DNA of 64,000 bases from Burkholderia sp. Bp9143 (GTDB lineage: Bacteria > Pseudomonadota > Gammaproteobacteria > Burkholderiales > Burkholderiaceae), in contig NZ_QTPO01000014.1 in the NCBI RefSeq assembly GCF_003853645.1, positions 98,253 to 162,252 on the forward strand. Reading direction: 5' to 3'. Positions 47,111 through 55,359 of the stretch are shown in pieces. Below the pieces are notes generated by a model. It saw nothing but the letters and a program-made list of their open reading frames with translations, did not search any database and was not told the DNA's origin. Position numbers and translations under genes: made by a program. How positions within the stretch are numbered: the first letter of the stretch is position 1; every line of letters begins with the position of its first letter.

Positions 47111-48577
47111 ATGAACGCTCCTATGAATGTCCTGTTGCCTGACGCGCTGGTGATGGTCGCCATCGTCGTCGCATGGCTGAACGACACCTTTACCGGTGCA
47201 GCCGGCCGCCGCCTGACCTATCTGATCGCGGTGGTTTCGTCGGTCGTCGCCGGCGTGTGGTTCGCCGTGCAGGCGCTGGATCCGCAGCAGTACTACTTCT
47301 TCTCGCGGATGGTCGTCGTCGACTCGTTCGCGAGCATGATGAAGGCCGTCGTGTCGATCGGCTTCGCGGTCTCGCTCGTCTATTCGCGCAAGTACCTCGA
47401 AGACCGCGACATGTTCCGCGGCGACGTGTTCCTGCTGGGCATGTTCTCGCTGCTCGGTCAGCTGGTGATGGTGTCGGGCAACAACTTCCTGACGCTGTAC
47501 CTCGGCCTCGAACTGATGTCGCTGTCGCTGTACGCGGTCATCGCGCTGCGCCGCGATGCCCCGCAGTCGAGTGAAGCCGCGATGAAGTACTACGTGCTGG
47601 GCGCGCTCGCGTCGGGTTTCGTGCTGTACGGTATCTCGATGCTCTATGGCGCGACCGGCTCGCTCGAGCTGGGCGAGGTGTACAAGGCGGTCGGCGGCAA
47701 TACCGATGCGGCCGTGCTGATGTTCGGCGTGGTCTTCATCGTCGCCGGTATCGCGTTCAAGCTCGGCGCCGTGCCGTTCCACATGTGGGTGCCGGACGTC
47801 TACCAGGGCGCACCGACCGCGATGACGCTGTTCGTCGGCGGCGGCCCGAAGGTTGCCGCGTTCGCGTGGGGTCTGCGCTTCCTGGTGATGGGCCTGCTGC
47901 CGCTCGCACAGAACTGGCAGACCGCGCTCGTGATCCTCGCCGCGCTGTCGCTGATCGTCGGCAACATCACCGGTATCGTCCAGCGCAACATCAAGCGGAT
48001 GCTCGCGTACTCGGCGATCTCGAACATGGGCTTCGTGCTGCTCGGCTTGCTCGCCGGCATCGTGAAGGGCGACGCGACCGCACCGGCGAACGCGTACAGC
48101 TCGGCGATGTTCTACGCGATCGTCTACCTGATCACGACGCTCGGCTCGTTCGGCGTGGTGATGCTGCTCGCACGCCGCGATTTCGAAGCGGAAACGATCG
48201 ACGACTTCAAGGGCCTCAACAAGCGCAGCCCGGTGTTCGCGTTCGTGATGATGGTCATGATGTTCTCGCTGGCCGGTATCCCGCCGACTGTCGGCTTCTA
48301 TGCGAAGCTCGCGGTGCTCGAGGCGACCGTCAACGCGGGTCTCACGTGGCTGGCCGTGCTGGCCGTGATCACGTCGCTGTTCGGCGCGTTCTACTACCTG
48401 CGCATCGTCAAGCTGATGTACTTCGATGCACCGCAGGATACTGCTCCGGTCACGGGCGATTTCTGCAAGCGCACGATCCTCGTGCTGAACGGCCTCGCGG
48501 TCGTCGTGCTCGGGCTGATCCCGAGCCCGCTGCTGACGGCCTGCCTGCAGGCGATCCGTCACACGCTGCCGCTGTAA
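47111..48577 (+). CDS. nuoN: NADH-quinone oxidoreductase subunit N
   Basis: 488 residues, the third antiporter-like subunit. The membrane-embedded charges lie in TLYLGLELMSLSLYAVIAL and KLGAVPFHMWVPDVYQGAPT. An in-frame ATG at 47126 could replace the annotated start. Its TAA shares one base with the ATG of the DUF2818 gene (TAATG at 48575-48579), so that gene belongs to the nuo transcript. Confidence 0.96.
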   Translation: MNAPMNVLLPDALVMVAIVVAWLNDTFTGAAGRRLTYLIAVVSSVVAGVWFAVQALDPQQYYFFSRMVVVDSFASMMKAVVSIGFAVSLVYSRKYLEDRDMFRGDVFLLGMFSLLGQLVMVSGNNFLTLYLGLELMSLSLYAVIALRRDAPQSSEAAMKYYVLGALASGFVLYGISMLYGATGSLELGEVYKAVGGNTDAAVLMFGVVFIVAGIAFKLGAVPFHMWVPDVYQGAPTAMTLFVGGGPKVAAFAWGLRFLVMGLLPLAQNWQTALVILAALSLIVGNITGIVQRNIKRMLAYSAISNMGFVLLGLLAGIVKGDATAPANAYSSAMFYAIVYLITTLGSFGVVMLLARRDFEAETIDDFKGLNKRSPVFAFVMMVMMFSLAGIPPTVGFYAKLAVLEATVNAGLTWLAVLAVITSLFGAFYYLRIVKLMYFDAPQDTAPVTGDFCKRTILVLNGLAVVVLGLIPSPLLTACLQAIRHTLPL

Positions 48578-48873
48578 TGTCGGCAGCTGGCTGGTTCATC
48601 GTGCTGTTGGCGCTCATATGCGCCAACCTGCCGTTCCTGAACCAACGCCTCTTCGCCGTCGTGCCGATCGGCGCGACGAAGAAGAACGCGTGGGTTCGGA
48701 TCGGCGAGCTGATCGTGCTGTATTTCGTCGTCGGCGCGCTCGGCTTCTGGCTCGAGTCGCGCGCCGGCAACCGCTTCGAACAGGGCTGGCAGTTTTACGC
48801 GATCACGTTCAGTCTCTTTGTCGTGTTCGCGTTTCCCGGCTTCACGTTCCAGTATCTCGTCAAACGACGCTGA
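48577..48873 (+). CDS. DUF2818 membrane protein at the end of the nuo operon
   Basis: 98 residues, three predicted membrane helices, with ANLPFLNQRLF near the start and FTFQYLVKRR at the end. DUF2818 proteins are known only by sequence, and in beta-proteobacteria they commonly follow nuoN. The TAATG overlap with nuoN implies production in step with complex I, so an accessory or assembly role is a fair guess but is not demonstrated. Confidence 0.8.
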   Translation: MSAAGWFIVLLALICANLPFLNQRLFAVVPIGATKKNAWVRIGELIVLYFVVGALGFWLESRAGNRFEQGWQFYAITFSLFVVFAFPGFTFQYLVKRR

Positions 48874-48914
48874 CGGCTTCGGCCGTCGCGTGCTCATTCC
48901 TCCGGAGCCCGCCG

Positions 48915-49505
48915 ATGGCCGAACTACCCAATCACGACGCCGCACTGACCGAAATCTGCCTCGAGAGCGAGGCGATTTTCGACGGCTCGTTCCTCAAGCT
49001 GAAGCGTGACACCGTTCGTCTGCCGGACGGCAAGCAGGCCACGCGCGAATACGTCCAGCACCCGGGCGCGGTGATGGTGATCCCGCTGTTCGACGACGGC
49101 CGCGTGCTGATGGAAAGCCAGTATCGCTATCCCATCGGCAAGGTCATGGCCGAATTCCCGGCCGGCAAGCTCGATCCGAACGAAGGCGCGCTCGCCTGCG
49201 CGGTGCGCGAACTGCGCGAAGAAACCGGCTACACGGCACGCGAATACGTGTTCCTGGCCCGGATTCACCCGATCATTTCCTATTCGACCGAATTCATCGA
49301 CCTGTATCTCGCGCGCGGGCTGACGGCCGGCGAGCGCAAGCTCGACGAAGGCGAATTCCTCGAAACCTTCACGGCGACGCTGCCCGACCTGCAGGAGTGG
49401 GTGCGCACGGGCCAGATTACCGACGTGAAGACGATCATCGGCACGATGTGGCTCGACAAGGTGCTGTCCGGAACCTGGCCGCTCGGTGCGGTCGAGAAGC
49501 CCTGA
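48915..49505 (+). CDS. Nudix hydrolase, ADP-ribose pyrophosphatase type (NudF-like)
   Basis: 196 residues. The Nudix box is complete: AGKLDPNEGALACAVRELREETGY, read as G x5 E x7 REL x EE x GY at about residues 85-108 (given here in parts). The preceding QYRYPIGKVMAEFPAG is typical of ADP-ribose pyrophosphatases, which cleave ADP-ribose to AMP and ribose 5-phosphate. ATG 48915 has the MAELPNHDAALTE start after GGAG; the long upstream frame overlaps DUF2818. It lies 41 bp downstream of DUF2818. Confidence 0.88.
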   Translation: MAELPNHDAALTEICLESEAIFDGSFLKLKRDTVRLPDGKQATREYVQHPGAVMVIPLFDDGRVLMESQYRYPIGKVMAEFPAGKLDPNEGALACAVRELREETGYTAREYVFLARIHPIISYSTEFIDLYLARGLTAGERKLDEGEFLETFTATLPDLQEWVRTGQITDVKTIIGTMWLDKVLSGTWPLGAVEKP

Positions 49506-49592
49506 CGACGCGTCAGCGGCGGGTGGGGCGCCGCGTTACAATTGGATGACGCGGCGGCTGTCCGGCCGCGCGGTCCTGATTTAGCACGATCG

Positions 49593-49620
49593 TTCACAAA
49601 AGCGCGTTTTGCGCTACACT
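49593..49620 (+). promoter_or_regulatory. Promoter upstream of the DUF1178 gene
   Basis: TTCACA (49593-49598) and TACACT (49615-49620) stand 16 bp apart, about 20 bp before the DUF1178 start codon. Confidence 0.45.
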
Positions 49621-49641
49621 CGTCACACGCCCTGATTCAGC

Positions 49642-50064
49642 ATGAAGGTCCTCGATTTACAGTGCCCGCACGGTCATCGGTTCGAAGGCTGGTTTGCTTC
49701 CACCGATGAGTTCGAAGCGCAGTTGTCCCGCAAGCTGGTCGAATGCCCGGTGTGTGGGACGACCGAGATCAACCGGATGCCGTCGGCGCCGCGCCTGAAC
49801 CTGTCGGGCGCGACGCAGGCGCAGCCGGCCGATCCACGTGCGCTGCAGGCGCAGGTGATGCGCGCGCTGCGCGAGGTGCTGGAGAAGACCGAGAACGTGG
49901 GCGAGCGCTTCGCCGAGGAAGCGCGGCGCATCCATTACAACGAGGCGCCGGCACGCAGCATTCGTGGCGTCACGACGCCGGAGGATGCGCAATCCTTGGC
50001 CGAAGAAGGCATCGACGTGATGCCGCTGCCGATTCCTGCCGCGCTGAAAGAACCGCTGCAATGA
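49642..50064 (+). CDS. DUF1178 family protein
   Basis: 140 residues. The N-terminus MKVLDLQCPHGHRFEGWFAS and the CPVCGTTEI motif form a small zinc-ribbon-like head with cysteines and a histidine; the rest is helical with EEARRIHYNEAPARSIRG, a family signature. The function is unknown. It is followed by a 55-bp gap and the acyl-CoA dehydrogenase operon. Confidence 0.82.
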   Translation: MKVLDLQCPHGHRFEGWFASTDEFEAQLSRKLVECPVCGTTEINRMPSAPRLNLSGATQAQPADPRALQAQVMRALREVLEKTENVGERFAEEARRIHYNEAPARSIRGVTTPEDAQSLAEEGIDVMPLPIPAALKEPLQ

Positions 50065-50119
50065 CGTACGCAGTGTGTCCTTGGCCGGGCCGGACGGCCG
50101 CGGTCAGGAGACACTGCGC

Positions 50120-51316
50120 ATGGATCTGGATTATTCCCCCGCCGACGACGCATTCCGCGTCGACGTCCGCGCCTGGCTCGAGGCCAATCTGCCTCACGCA
50201 CTGCGCGCCAAGGTACTCGATCACAAACGACTCGCCCGCGAGGACTTCGCGAGCTGGCACCGGATTCTCGGCCAGCGCGGCTGGTCCGCGCCCGCGTGGC
50301 CGGCCGAATACGGCGGCCCGGACTGGAATGCGACGCAGCGGCACATCTGGGACGAGGAGTGCGCACGCATCGGCGCGCCGACCGTGCTGCCGTTCGGCGT
50401 ATCGATGGTCGCGCCGGTACTGATGAAATACGGCAGCGAAGCGCAGAAGCGCCACTATCTGCCGCGTATCCTCGACGGCACCGACTGGTGGTGCCAGGGC
50501 TATTCCGAGCCGGGCTCCGGATCGGATCTCGCATCGCTGCGCACGCGCGCCGAACGTCATGGCGATCACTACGTCGTCAATGGCCAGAAGACATGGACGA
50601 CGCTCGGCCAGTACGCGGACATGATGTTCTGTCTCGTGCGCACGGATCCGGCGGCGAAGAAGCAGGAGGGCATCTCGTTCCTGCTGATCGACATGAAGAC
50701 GCCCGGCATCACGGTGCGTCCGATCATCACGCTCGACGAGGAGCACGAAGTCAACGAGGTGTTTTTCGAGGACGTGAAGGTGCCCGTCGAGAATCTCGTC
50801 GGCGATGAAAACCGCGGCTGGACCTACGCGAAATACCTGTTGGGCCACGAGCGAACCGGCATCGCGCGCGTTGGCGCGTCGAAGCGCGAGCTCGCGTTCC
50901 TGAAGCGCGTGGCGTCGAACCAGCGCAAGAACGGCAAGCCGTTGCTTGCCGATCCCGTGTTCGCCGCAAAGGTCGCGGCGCTCGAAGTCGAGCTGATGGC
51001 GCTCGAGGTGACGGTGCTGCGCGTCGTGAGCCGCGAGACGAGCGGCAAGGGGCCGGGCCCCGAAGCGTCGATGCTGAAGATCAAGGGTACTGAGGTGCAG
51101 CAGGCGCTCACCGAGCTGATGTTCGAGGCGATCGGGCCGCTCGCCGCGCCGTTCGACGTTCCGTTCCTCGAGGGTGAGCGCGAACACAGCAGCGCGGGCG
51201 ACGACGATGCGGCGCCGCTCGCCGCGTACTACTTCAATTACCGGAAGACGTCGATCTACGGCGGTTCGAACGAGATTCAGAAGAACATCATCGCGCAGAT
51301 GATCCTGGGGCTGTGA
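50120..51316 (+). CDS. Acyl-CoA dehydrogenase (first of a pair)
   Basis: 398 residues with the full acyl-CoA dehydrogenase fold: N-terminal helices, beta domain (YSEPGSGSDLAS, QKTWTT), and C-terminal helices with SIYGGSNEIQKNIIA. It oxidises an acyl-CoA to the 2-enoyl-CoA with FAD. In the C-terminal motif the residue after Tyr is Gly where many family members have the catalytic Glu, so the base must be elsewhere. The next gene encodes a second, divergent dehydrogenase; such pairs form alpha2beta2 enzymes in steroid-degrading bacteria. The substrate is unknown. Confidence 0.88.
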   Translation: MDLDYSPADDAFRVDVRAWLEANLPHALRAKVLDHKRLAREDFASWHRILGQRGWSAPAWPAEYGGPDWNATQRHIWDEECARIGAPTVLPFGVSMVAPVLMKYGSEAQKRHYLPRILDGTDWWCQGYSEPGSGSDLASLRTRAERHGDHYVVNGQKTWTTLGQYADMMFCLVRTDPAAKKQEGISFLLIDMKTPGITVRPIITLDEEHEVNEVFFEDVKVPVENLVGDENRGWTYAKYLLGHERTGIARVGASKRELAFLKRVASNQRKNGKPLLADPVFAAKVAALEVELMALEVTVLRVVSRETSGKGPGPEASMLKIKGTEVQQALTELMFEAIGPLAAPFDVPFLEGEREHSSAGDDDAAPLAAYYFNYRKTSIYGGSNEIQKNIIAQMILGL

Positions 51317-51335
51317 TCAGGGAACGGAGACAACC

Positions 51336-52469
51336 ATGGATTTCAGCTTTACCGATGAGCAGCAACAGTTCGCCGACGCGCTGCGCCGTTATCTCGGCGA
51401 GCAATACGGTTTCGACGCGCGCCAGGCCATCGTGCGCAGCGATGCCGGTGTGTCGGACGCACAATGGAGCGCATTCGCGGAGTTGGGCCTGACCGCGCTG
51501 CCCGTGCCGGACGCACAGGGTGGATTCGGCGGCGGCCCGGTCGACATGCTGGTCGTGATGCAGGAGCTCGGTCGCGCACTCGTGATCGAGCCGTACTGGG
51601 CGACGGCGGTCGGCATCGAGGCGCTGCGTGTCGCCGGGTCCGGCACGGGCGACGATGCCGCGTTGCTGGAAGCGGTCGCACAAGGGCAGAAGCGCCTCAC
51701 CGTGGCATTCCACGAACCGCGGGCGCGCTACGACCTGTACGAACTCGATACGCACGCGCGCGAGCAGGGCGGCACGTACCGGCTGACCGGCACCAAGTCG
51801 GTCGTTCAGCACGGCGCACAGGCGCATTCGTGGATCGTGCCCGCGCGCGTCGACGGCGGCGGCATCGGCCTGTTCGTCGTCGAGCGCGATGCGGCGGGGG
51901 CGAAGCTCGTCGACTACCGGACGATCGACGGCCAGCGCGCCGCGACGATCGAGTTGCATGAAACGCCCGCGCGGCAGCTGACGGGCGGCGCACGCGATGC
52001 GGCCGCACTCGAGCAGATTGCCGATTACGCGACCTTCCTGCTCTGTGCGGAAGCGGTCGGCGCACTCGACGAACTGAACCGCGAAACGGTCGAATACACG
52101 AAGACGCGCGAACAGTTCGGCGTACCGATCGCGCGCTTCCAGGCACTGCAGCACCGGATGGTCGACATGCTGATTCACGCGGAGCAGGCGCGCTCGCTGA
52201 CTTACCTGGCCGCGGTGCGTTACGCGGGCGGCGATGCCGATGCGCGGCGCAAGGCGGTTTCGGCCGCGAAGGCGAGGGTCGGCGCTGCCGCACGCTTCGT
52301 CGGCCAGCAGGCCGTGCAACTGCACGGCGGCATGGGTGTGACCAACGAGGTCGCCGCCGCACACCTGTTCAAGCGGCTGTCGATCATCGAGACGACACTG
52401 GGCGACACCGATCACCACCTTGCGCGCATCGCGGCCCTGCCGGATTTCGCGCAGACCGACGCGGCATGA
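51336..52469 (+). CDS. Acyl-CoA dehydrogenase (second, divergent subunit)
   Basis: 377 residues, related to the preceding gene but more divergent. The N-terminus FSFTDEQQQFADALRRYL and the C-terminal QLHGGMGVTNEVAAAHLFKR are dehydrogenase-like, while the middle domain is shortened and the usual catalytic motif is missing. The 19-bp spacing from the first dehydrogenase suggests both are subunits of one enzyme. It could instead be an independent enzyme of narrow specificity. Confidence 0.85.
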   Translation: MDFSFTDEQQQFADALRRYLGEQYGFDARQAIVRSDAGVSDAQWSAFAELGLTALPVPDAQGGFGGGPVDMLVVMQELGRALVIEPYWATAVGIEALRVAGSGTGDDAALLEAVAQGQKRLTVAFHEPRARYDLYELDTHAREQGGTYRLTGTKSVVQHGAQAHSWIVPARVDGGGIGLFVVERDAAGAKLVDYRTIDGQRAATIELHETPARQLTGGARDAAALEQIADYATFLLCAEAVGALDELNRETVEYTKTREQFGVPIARFQALQHRMVDMLIHAEQARSLTYLAAVRYAGGDADARRKAVSAAKARVGAAARFVGQQAVQLHGGMGVTNEVAAAHLFKRLSIIETTLGDTDHHLARIAALPDFAQTDAA

Positions 52470-52503
52470 CGGCGACGCGCGAGCGCGCCAGAGGAGATAG
52501 ACA

Positions 52504-52965
52504 GTGGGTATCAGTTACGAAGATCTGGAAGTCGGCAGTACGACCGAAATCGGCCGCTACACGTTCGAACCGGATGACATCAAGGCGTTCGCGCAACGCT
52601 ACGATCCGCAACCGTTCCACCTCGACGAAGAGGCCGGCCAGGCATCGCCGTTCGGTGGACTGGTTGCGAGCGGCTGGCATACGTGTTCGGTGTTCATGAG
52701 CCTGCTCATCAAGAAGCTGGGACCGGATTCGACCAGCATGGGCTCGCCCGGCATCGACTCGATCCGCTGGCTCAAGCCCGTGCGCGCCGGCGACACGATC
52801 ACGATGTACCAGAAGGTCCACGACAAGCGCGTGTCGGCGAGCAAGCCCGATCGCGGCATCGTGTCGACGGAGTGGATCGGCACCAACGGCGCCGGCGATA
52901 CGGTGATCACCGTGCATACCAAGGTGATCTTCGGGCTGCGTCATCCGCAGGGAGCGGGCGCATGA
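52504..52965 (+). CDS. MaoC-like hot-dog hydratase (first)
   Basis: 153 residues with one hot-dog domain. The catalytic pattern Asp...His (FAQRYDPQPFHLDEEAG) and GLVASGWHT are those of R-specific enoyl-CoA hydratases. It starts at GTG 52504 with GAGGAG at 52491-52496. Its stop overlaps the ATG of the second MaoC gene (ATGA), so the two proteins are likely made in equal amounts and may pair. Confidence 0.86.
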   Translation: MGISYEDLEVGSTTEIGRYTFEPDDIKAFAQRYDPQPFHLDEEAGQASPFGGLVASGWHTCSVFMSLLIKKLGPDSTSMGSPGIDSIRWLKPVRAGDTITMYQKVHDKRVSASKPDRGIVSTEWIGTNGAGDTVITVHTKVIFGLRHPQGAGA

Positions 52966-53438
52966 CGGACGTGACATTGCCGCTGATCGCGTCGACGCAA
53001 GCGCTGCATGAGCGGGTCGGCGCGGAACCGCTCGCGAGCGGCTGGGTCGAGATCGACCAGCGTCGGGTCGACCGTTTCGCCGATGCGACCGGCGATCACC
53101 AGTGGATTCACGTCGATCCCGAGCGCGCGCGGCGCGAGTCGCCGTTCGGCGGCCCGATCGCGCACGGCTTCCTGACGTTGTCGCTGATTCCCGCGCTGAT
53201 GACCGATGCGATGCGCTTCGAGCAGAAGATGGGCGTGAACTACGGACTGAACCGCGTGCGGTTCCTGAAGCCGGTGCCGGTTGGCGCACGCGTGCGCGCG
53301 CTGTTCGCGGTGAAGGAGGTCGCGGCGGCCGCACAGGGCGGCGTACAGGTGACGTGGTCGGTATCGGTGCAGGTTGAGCGTCCGGACGCGCCGTTGCTCG
53401 TTTGCGCGGCGGAATTCATTACGCTGCACTACTTCTGA
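52962..53438 (+). CDS. MaoC-like hot-dog hydratase (second)
   Basis: 158 residues, one hot-dog domain with DATGDHQWIHVDPERA and GPIAHGFLTLSLIP, the NodN/MaoC signatures with the active Asp-His pair. Unlike the first one it keeps the full GDHQWIHVD wording, so this is probably the more typical hydratase. Last gene of the dehydrogenase-hydratase operon. Confidence 0.86.
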   Translation: MTDVTLPLIASTQALHERVGAEPLASGWVEIDQRRVDRFADATGDHQWIHVDPERARRESPFGGPIAHGFLTLSLIPALMTDAMRFEQKMGVNYGLNRVRFLKPVPVGARVRALFAVKEVAAAAQGGVQVTWSVSVQVERPDAPLLVCAAEFITLHYF

Positions 53439-53442
53439 TGCG

Positions 53443-53470
53443 CGCAGCGGCATCGACGGATGCCGCTGCG
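53443..53470. terminator. Hairpin between convergent genes
   Basis: A perfect 12-bp stem (53443-53454 with 53459-53470) with a GACG loop lies between the convergent MaoC and glutathione S-transferase genes. It has no T-tract, so termination is probable only from position and stability. Confidence 0.45.
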
Positions 53471-53489
53471 TCGCACGGCGCGTGCTTCT

Positions 53490-54182
53490 TCAGTGCTTCG
53501 CGTATTGCGTCGCGCCGAACAGCATCTCGCGTGCCTTGTCGTCCTGCAGGGGCTTGCGCAGCGATGCGAGCACCTCAACGCCGCGCTGCACGGCCGGACG
53601 TGCGGCAATCGTTTCGTGCCAGCGCTTCACATTCGGCAGTTCGTCGAGCACGATGCCCTGGTTTTGCCACGAACGCGTCCACGGGAACGTCGCAATGTCC
53701 GCGATCGTGTATGTGTCGCCGGCGAGATAGGCGGATTCGCCGAGGCGCTTTTCCATCACGTTGTACAGGCGCTTCGCTTCGTTAGTATAGCGATTGACCG
53801 CGTAGTCGATCTTCTCCGGCGCATACAGCCGGAAGTGATGCGCCTGCCCGAGCATCGGGCCGACGCCGCCCATCTGGAACATCAGCCATTCGAGCGTCGC
53901 GTAGCGCGCGGCCGGCTCGGTCGGCAGGAACTTGCCGGTCTTTTCCGCCAGGTACACGAGGATCGCGCCCGATTCGAACAGCGAGATCGGCTTGCCGCCG
54001 GGGCCGTTCGCGTCGACGATCGCGGGGATCTTGTTGTTCGGGCTGATCTTCAGGAATTCGGGCTTGAACTGGTCGCCCGCACCGATATCGACCGGATGCA
54101 CACGATACGCGAGCCCCGTTTCCTCGAGCATGATGTGTACCTTGTGGCCGTTCGGGGTCGCCCAGCTGTAGACGTCGATCAT
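53490..54182 (-). CDS. Glutathione S-transferase family protein (YghU/YfcG type)
   Basis: 230 residues: thioredoxin-like N-terminal domain with VYSWATPNGHKVHIMLEETGL, KIPAIVD with cis-proline, and ESGAILVYLAE for glutathione binding; then a helical C-terminal domain with GDTYTIADIATFPW. This is the nucleophilic Nu class (YghU, YfcG), active as disulfide-bond reductases with two glutathiones. ATG 54182 gives the family N-terminus. Confidence 0.88.
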   Translation of the reverse strand: MIDVYSWATPNGHKVHIMLEETGLAYRVHPVDIGAGDQFKPEFLKISPNNKIPAIVDANGPGGKPISLFESGAILVYLAEKTGKFLPTEPAARYATLEWLMFQMGGVGPMLGQAHHFRLYAPEKIDYAVNRYTNEAKRLYNVMEKRLGESAYLAGDTYTIADIATFPWTRSWQNQGIVLDELPNVKRWHETIAARPAVQRGVEVLASLRKPLQDDKAREMLFGATQYAKH

Positions 54183-54356
54183 CGTCAACTCCTTGATTGC
54201 ATGCGCGAAAACGGCGCCGACAGGGCGCCGCGACAGGCGGTCATTAGAGCATGGATCGATATGTGCTGCAGGCGTCGGAAACGTGCGGCCGCGCGTCTGC
54301 GCGCGCATGTCGCTGCCGCGGCGGCAATGCCGTTGGAACGGCGGAAGCGTGCCGGA

Positions 54357-55148
54357 TCAGCGCTTGTAGCGGGGCTGGCGTTTCTCGAGGAATGCGGTAA
54401 TGCCTTCGAACGCGTCCGCATGATGCAGTGACGCGACGAAGTGATCGCGCTCGGAGCCGAGATGCGCATCGAGCGGCTGCGCGGTCGCATCGTCGAGCAA
54501 TGACTTGATGCGCGTAAGCGCGTTCGGCGAGATGCCGGCAAGCGAGTCGGCCCACGCGAGTGCGTCGGACAGTGCGGCACCGGGCACGGCGAGCCGATTG
54601 ACGACGCCGAGCGCATGCAGGCGTTCGGCCGCGACGGGCTTGCCCTCGAACAGGATTTCGGCGGCGAGCGCACGCGGCAGCGCGCGCGCAAGGAACCACG
54701 AGCCGCCGCCGTCGGGCGTGAGGCCGACGCGTGCGTACGACATCACGAACTTCGCGTCGTGCGCGGCAACGATCAGATCGCACGCGAGCGCGAGCGAGAA
54801 GCCCGCGCCGGCCGCCGCACCTTCGACTGCCGCGATCACGGGTTTCGTCGCTGCGCGGATCGCCGTGATCCACGCGCCGAGCTGATCGATGCTGTCGGCC
54901 TGGTAGTACGGATCCTTCGAGCGGTTGTCGAGCAGCCGGTTCAGGTTGCCGCCCGCGCAAAAGAAACGATCGGCCCCCGTGAGCACGACGGCGCGAATCG
55001 CGGGATCGCGCTCGGCGGTGGCGAGCGCTTCGACGCCGGCCGCATACATGTCGGGATGCAGCGCGTTGCGCGCGCCGGGATTGGATAGCGTGAGGACGAG
55101 CGTCGATTCGCTCTCGGGCGGACGGGAGGCCAGCAGTTCAGCACTCAT
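54357..55148 (-). CDS. Enoyl-CoA hydratase/isomerase family protein
   Basis: 263 residues of the crotonase fold. The oxyanion-hole segments are FFCAGGNL and EGAAAGAGFSLALACD; GLTPDGGGSWFLAR follows. One glutamate at the hydratase position is not obvious after the second loop, so isomerase or other crotonase activity is possible. It may serve with the dehydrogenase-hydratase operon nearby. ATG 55148 begins MSAELLASRPP; an in-frame start lies at 55211. It is divergent from the second glutathione S-transferase gene. Confidence 0.85.
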   Translation of the reverse strand: MSAELLASRPPESESTLVLTLSNPGARNALHPDMYAAGVEALATAERDPAIRAVVLTGADRFFCAGGNLNRLLDNRSKDPYYQADSIDQLGAWITAIRAATKPVIAAVEGAAAGAGFSLALACDLIVAAHDAKFVMSYARVGLTPDGGGSWFLARALPRALAAEILFEGKPVAAERLHALGVVNRLAVPGAALSDALAWADSLAGISPNALTRIKSLLDDATAQPLDAHLGSERDHFVASLHHADAFEGITAFLEKRQPRYKR

Positions 55149-55270
55149 TCGAGTGTGTCTCCATCGGATGGCGAGGCTGCGGCGCCGCATGTTACGCGGG
55201 CTCGTGCGCAACCCCGTGAGGGTGCTGCCGCAGCGGATGTATGGTTATCGTGACGGACGCGAAACTGCTT

Positions 55271-55290
55271 TAGACTAGCACGAACGTGCT
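55271..55290 (+). promoter_or_regulatory. -10 box and operator-like palindrome between divergent genes
   Basis: TAGACT (55271-55276) is followed at once by AGCACG-AA-CGTGCT (55277-55290), a perfect palindrome covering the expected start point of the glutathione S-transferase gene. A bound repressor would block that promoter and perhaps the divergent enoyl-CoA hydratase gene. The -35 region is weak. Confidence 0.4.
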
Positions 55291-55359
55291 TTTCAGCGCG
55301 ACGCGTCCCGATGCGGCCGCCATCACTGCGACCGCGCCTCAGCAACGAAGGAGACTCCG

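Noticed and set aside
43526..48562. Very long minus-strand open frame across nuoL-nuoM-nuoN (over 1600 codons)
   Set aside because: It is an antisense shadow of GC-rich membrane protein genes. Its translation is a run of Arg, His, Asp and Gln without domains, while the plus strand encodes clear complex I subunits.
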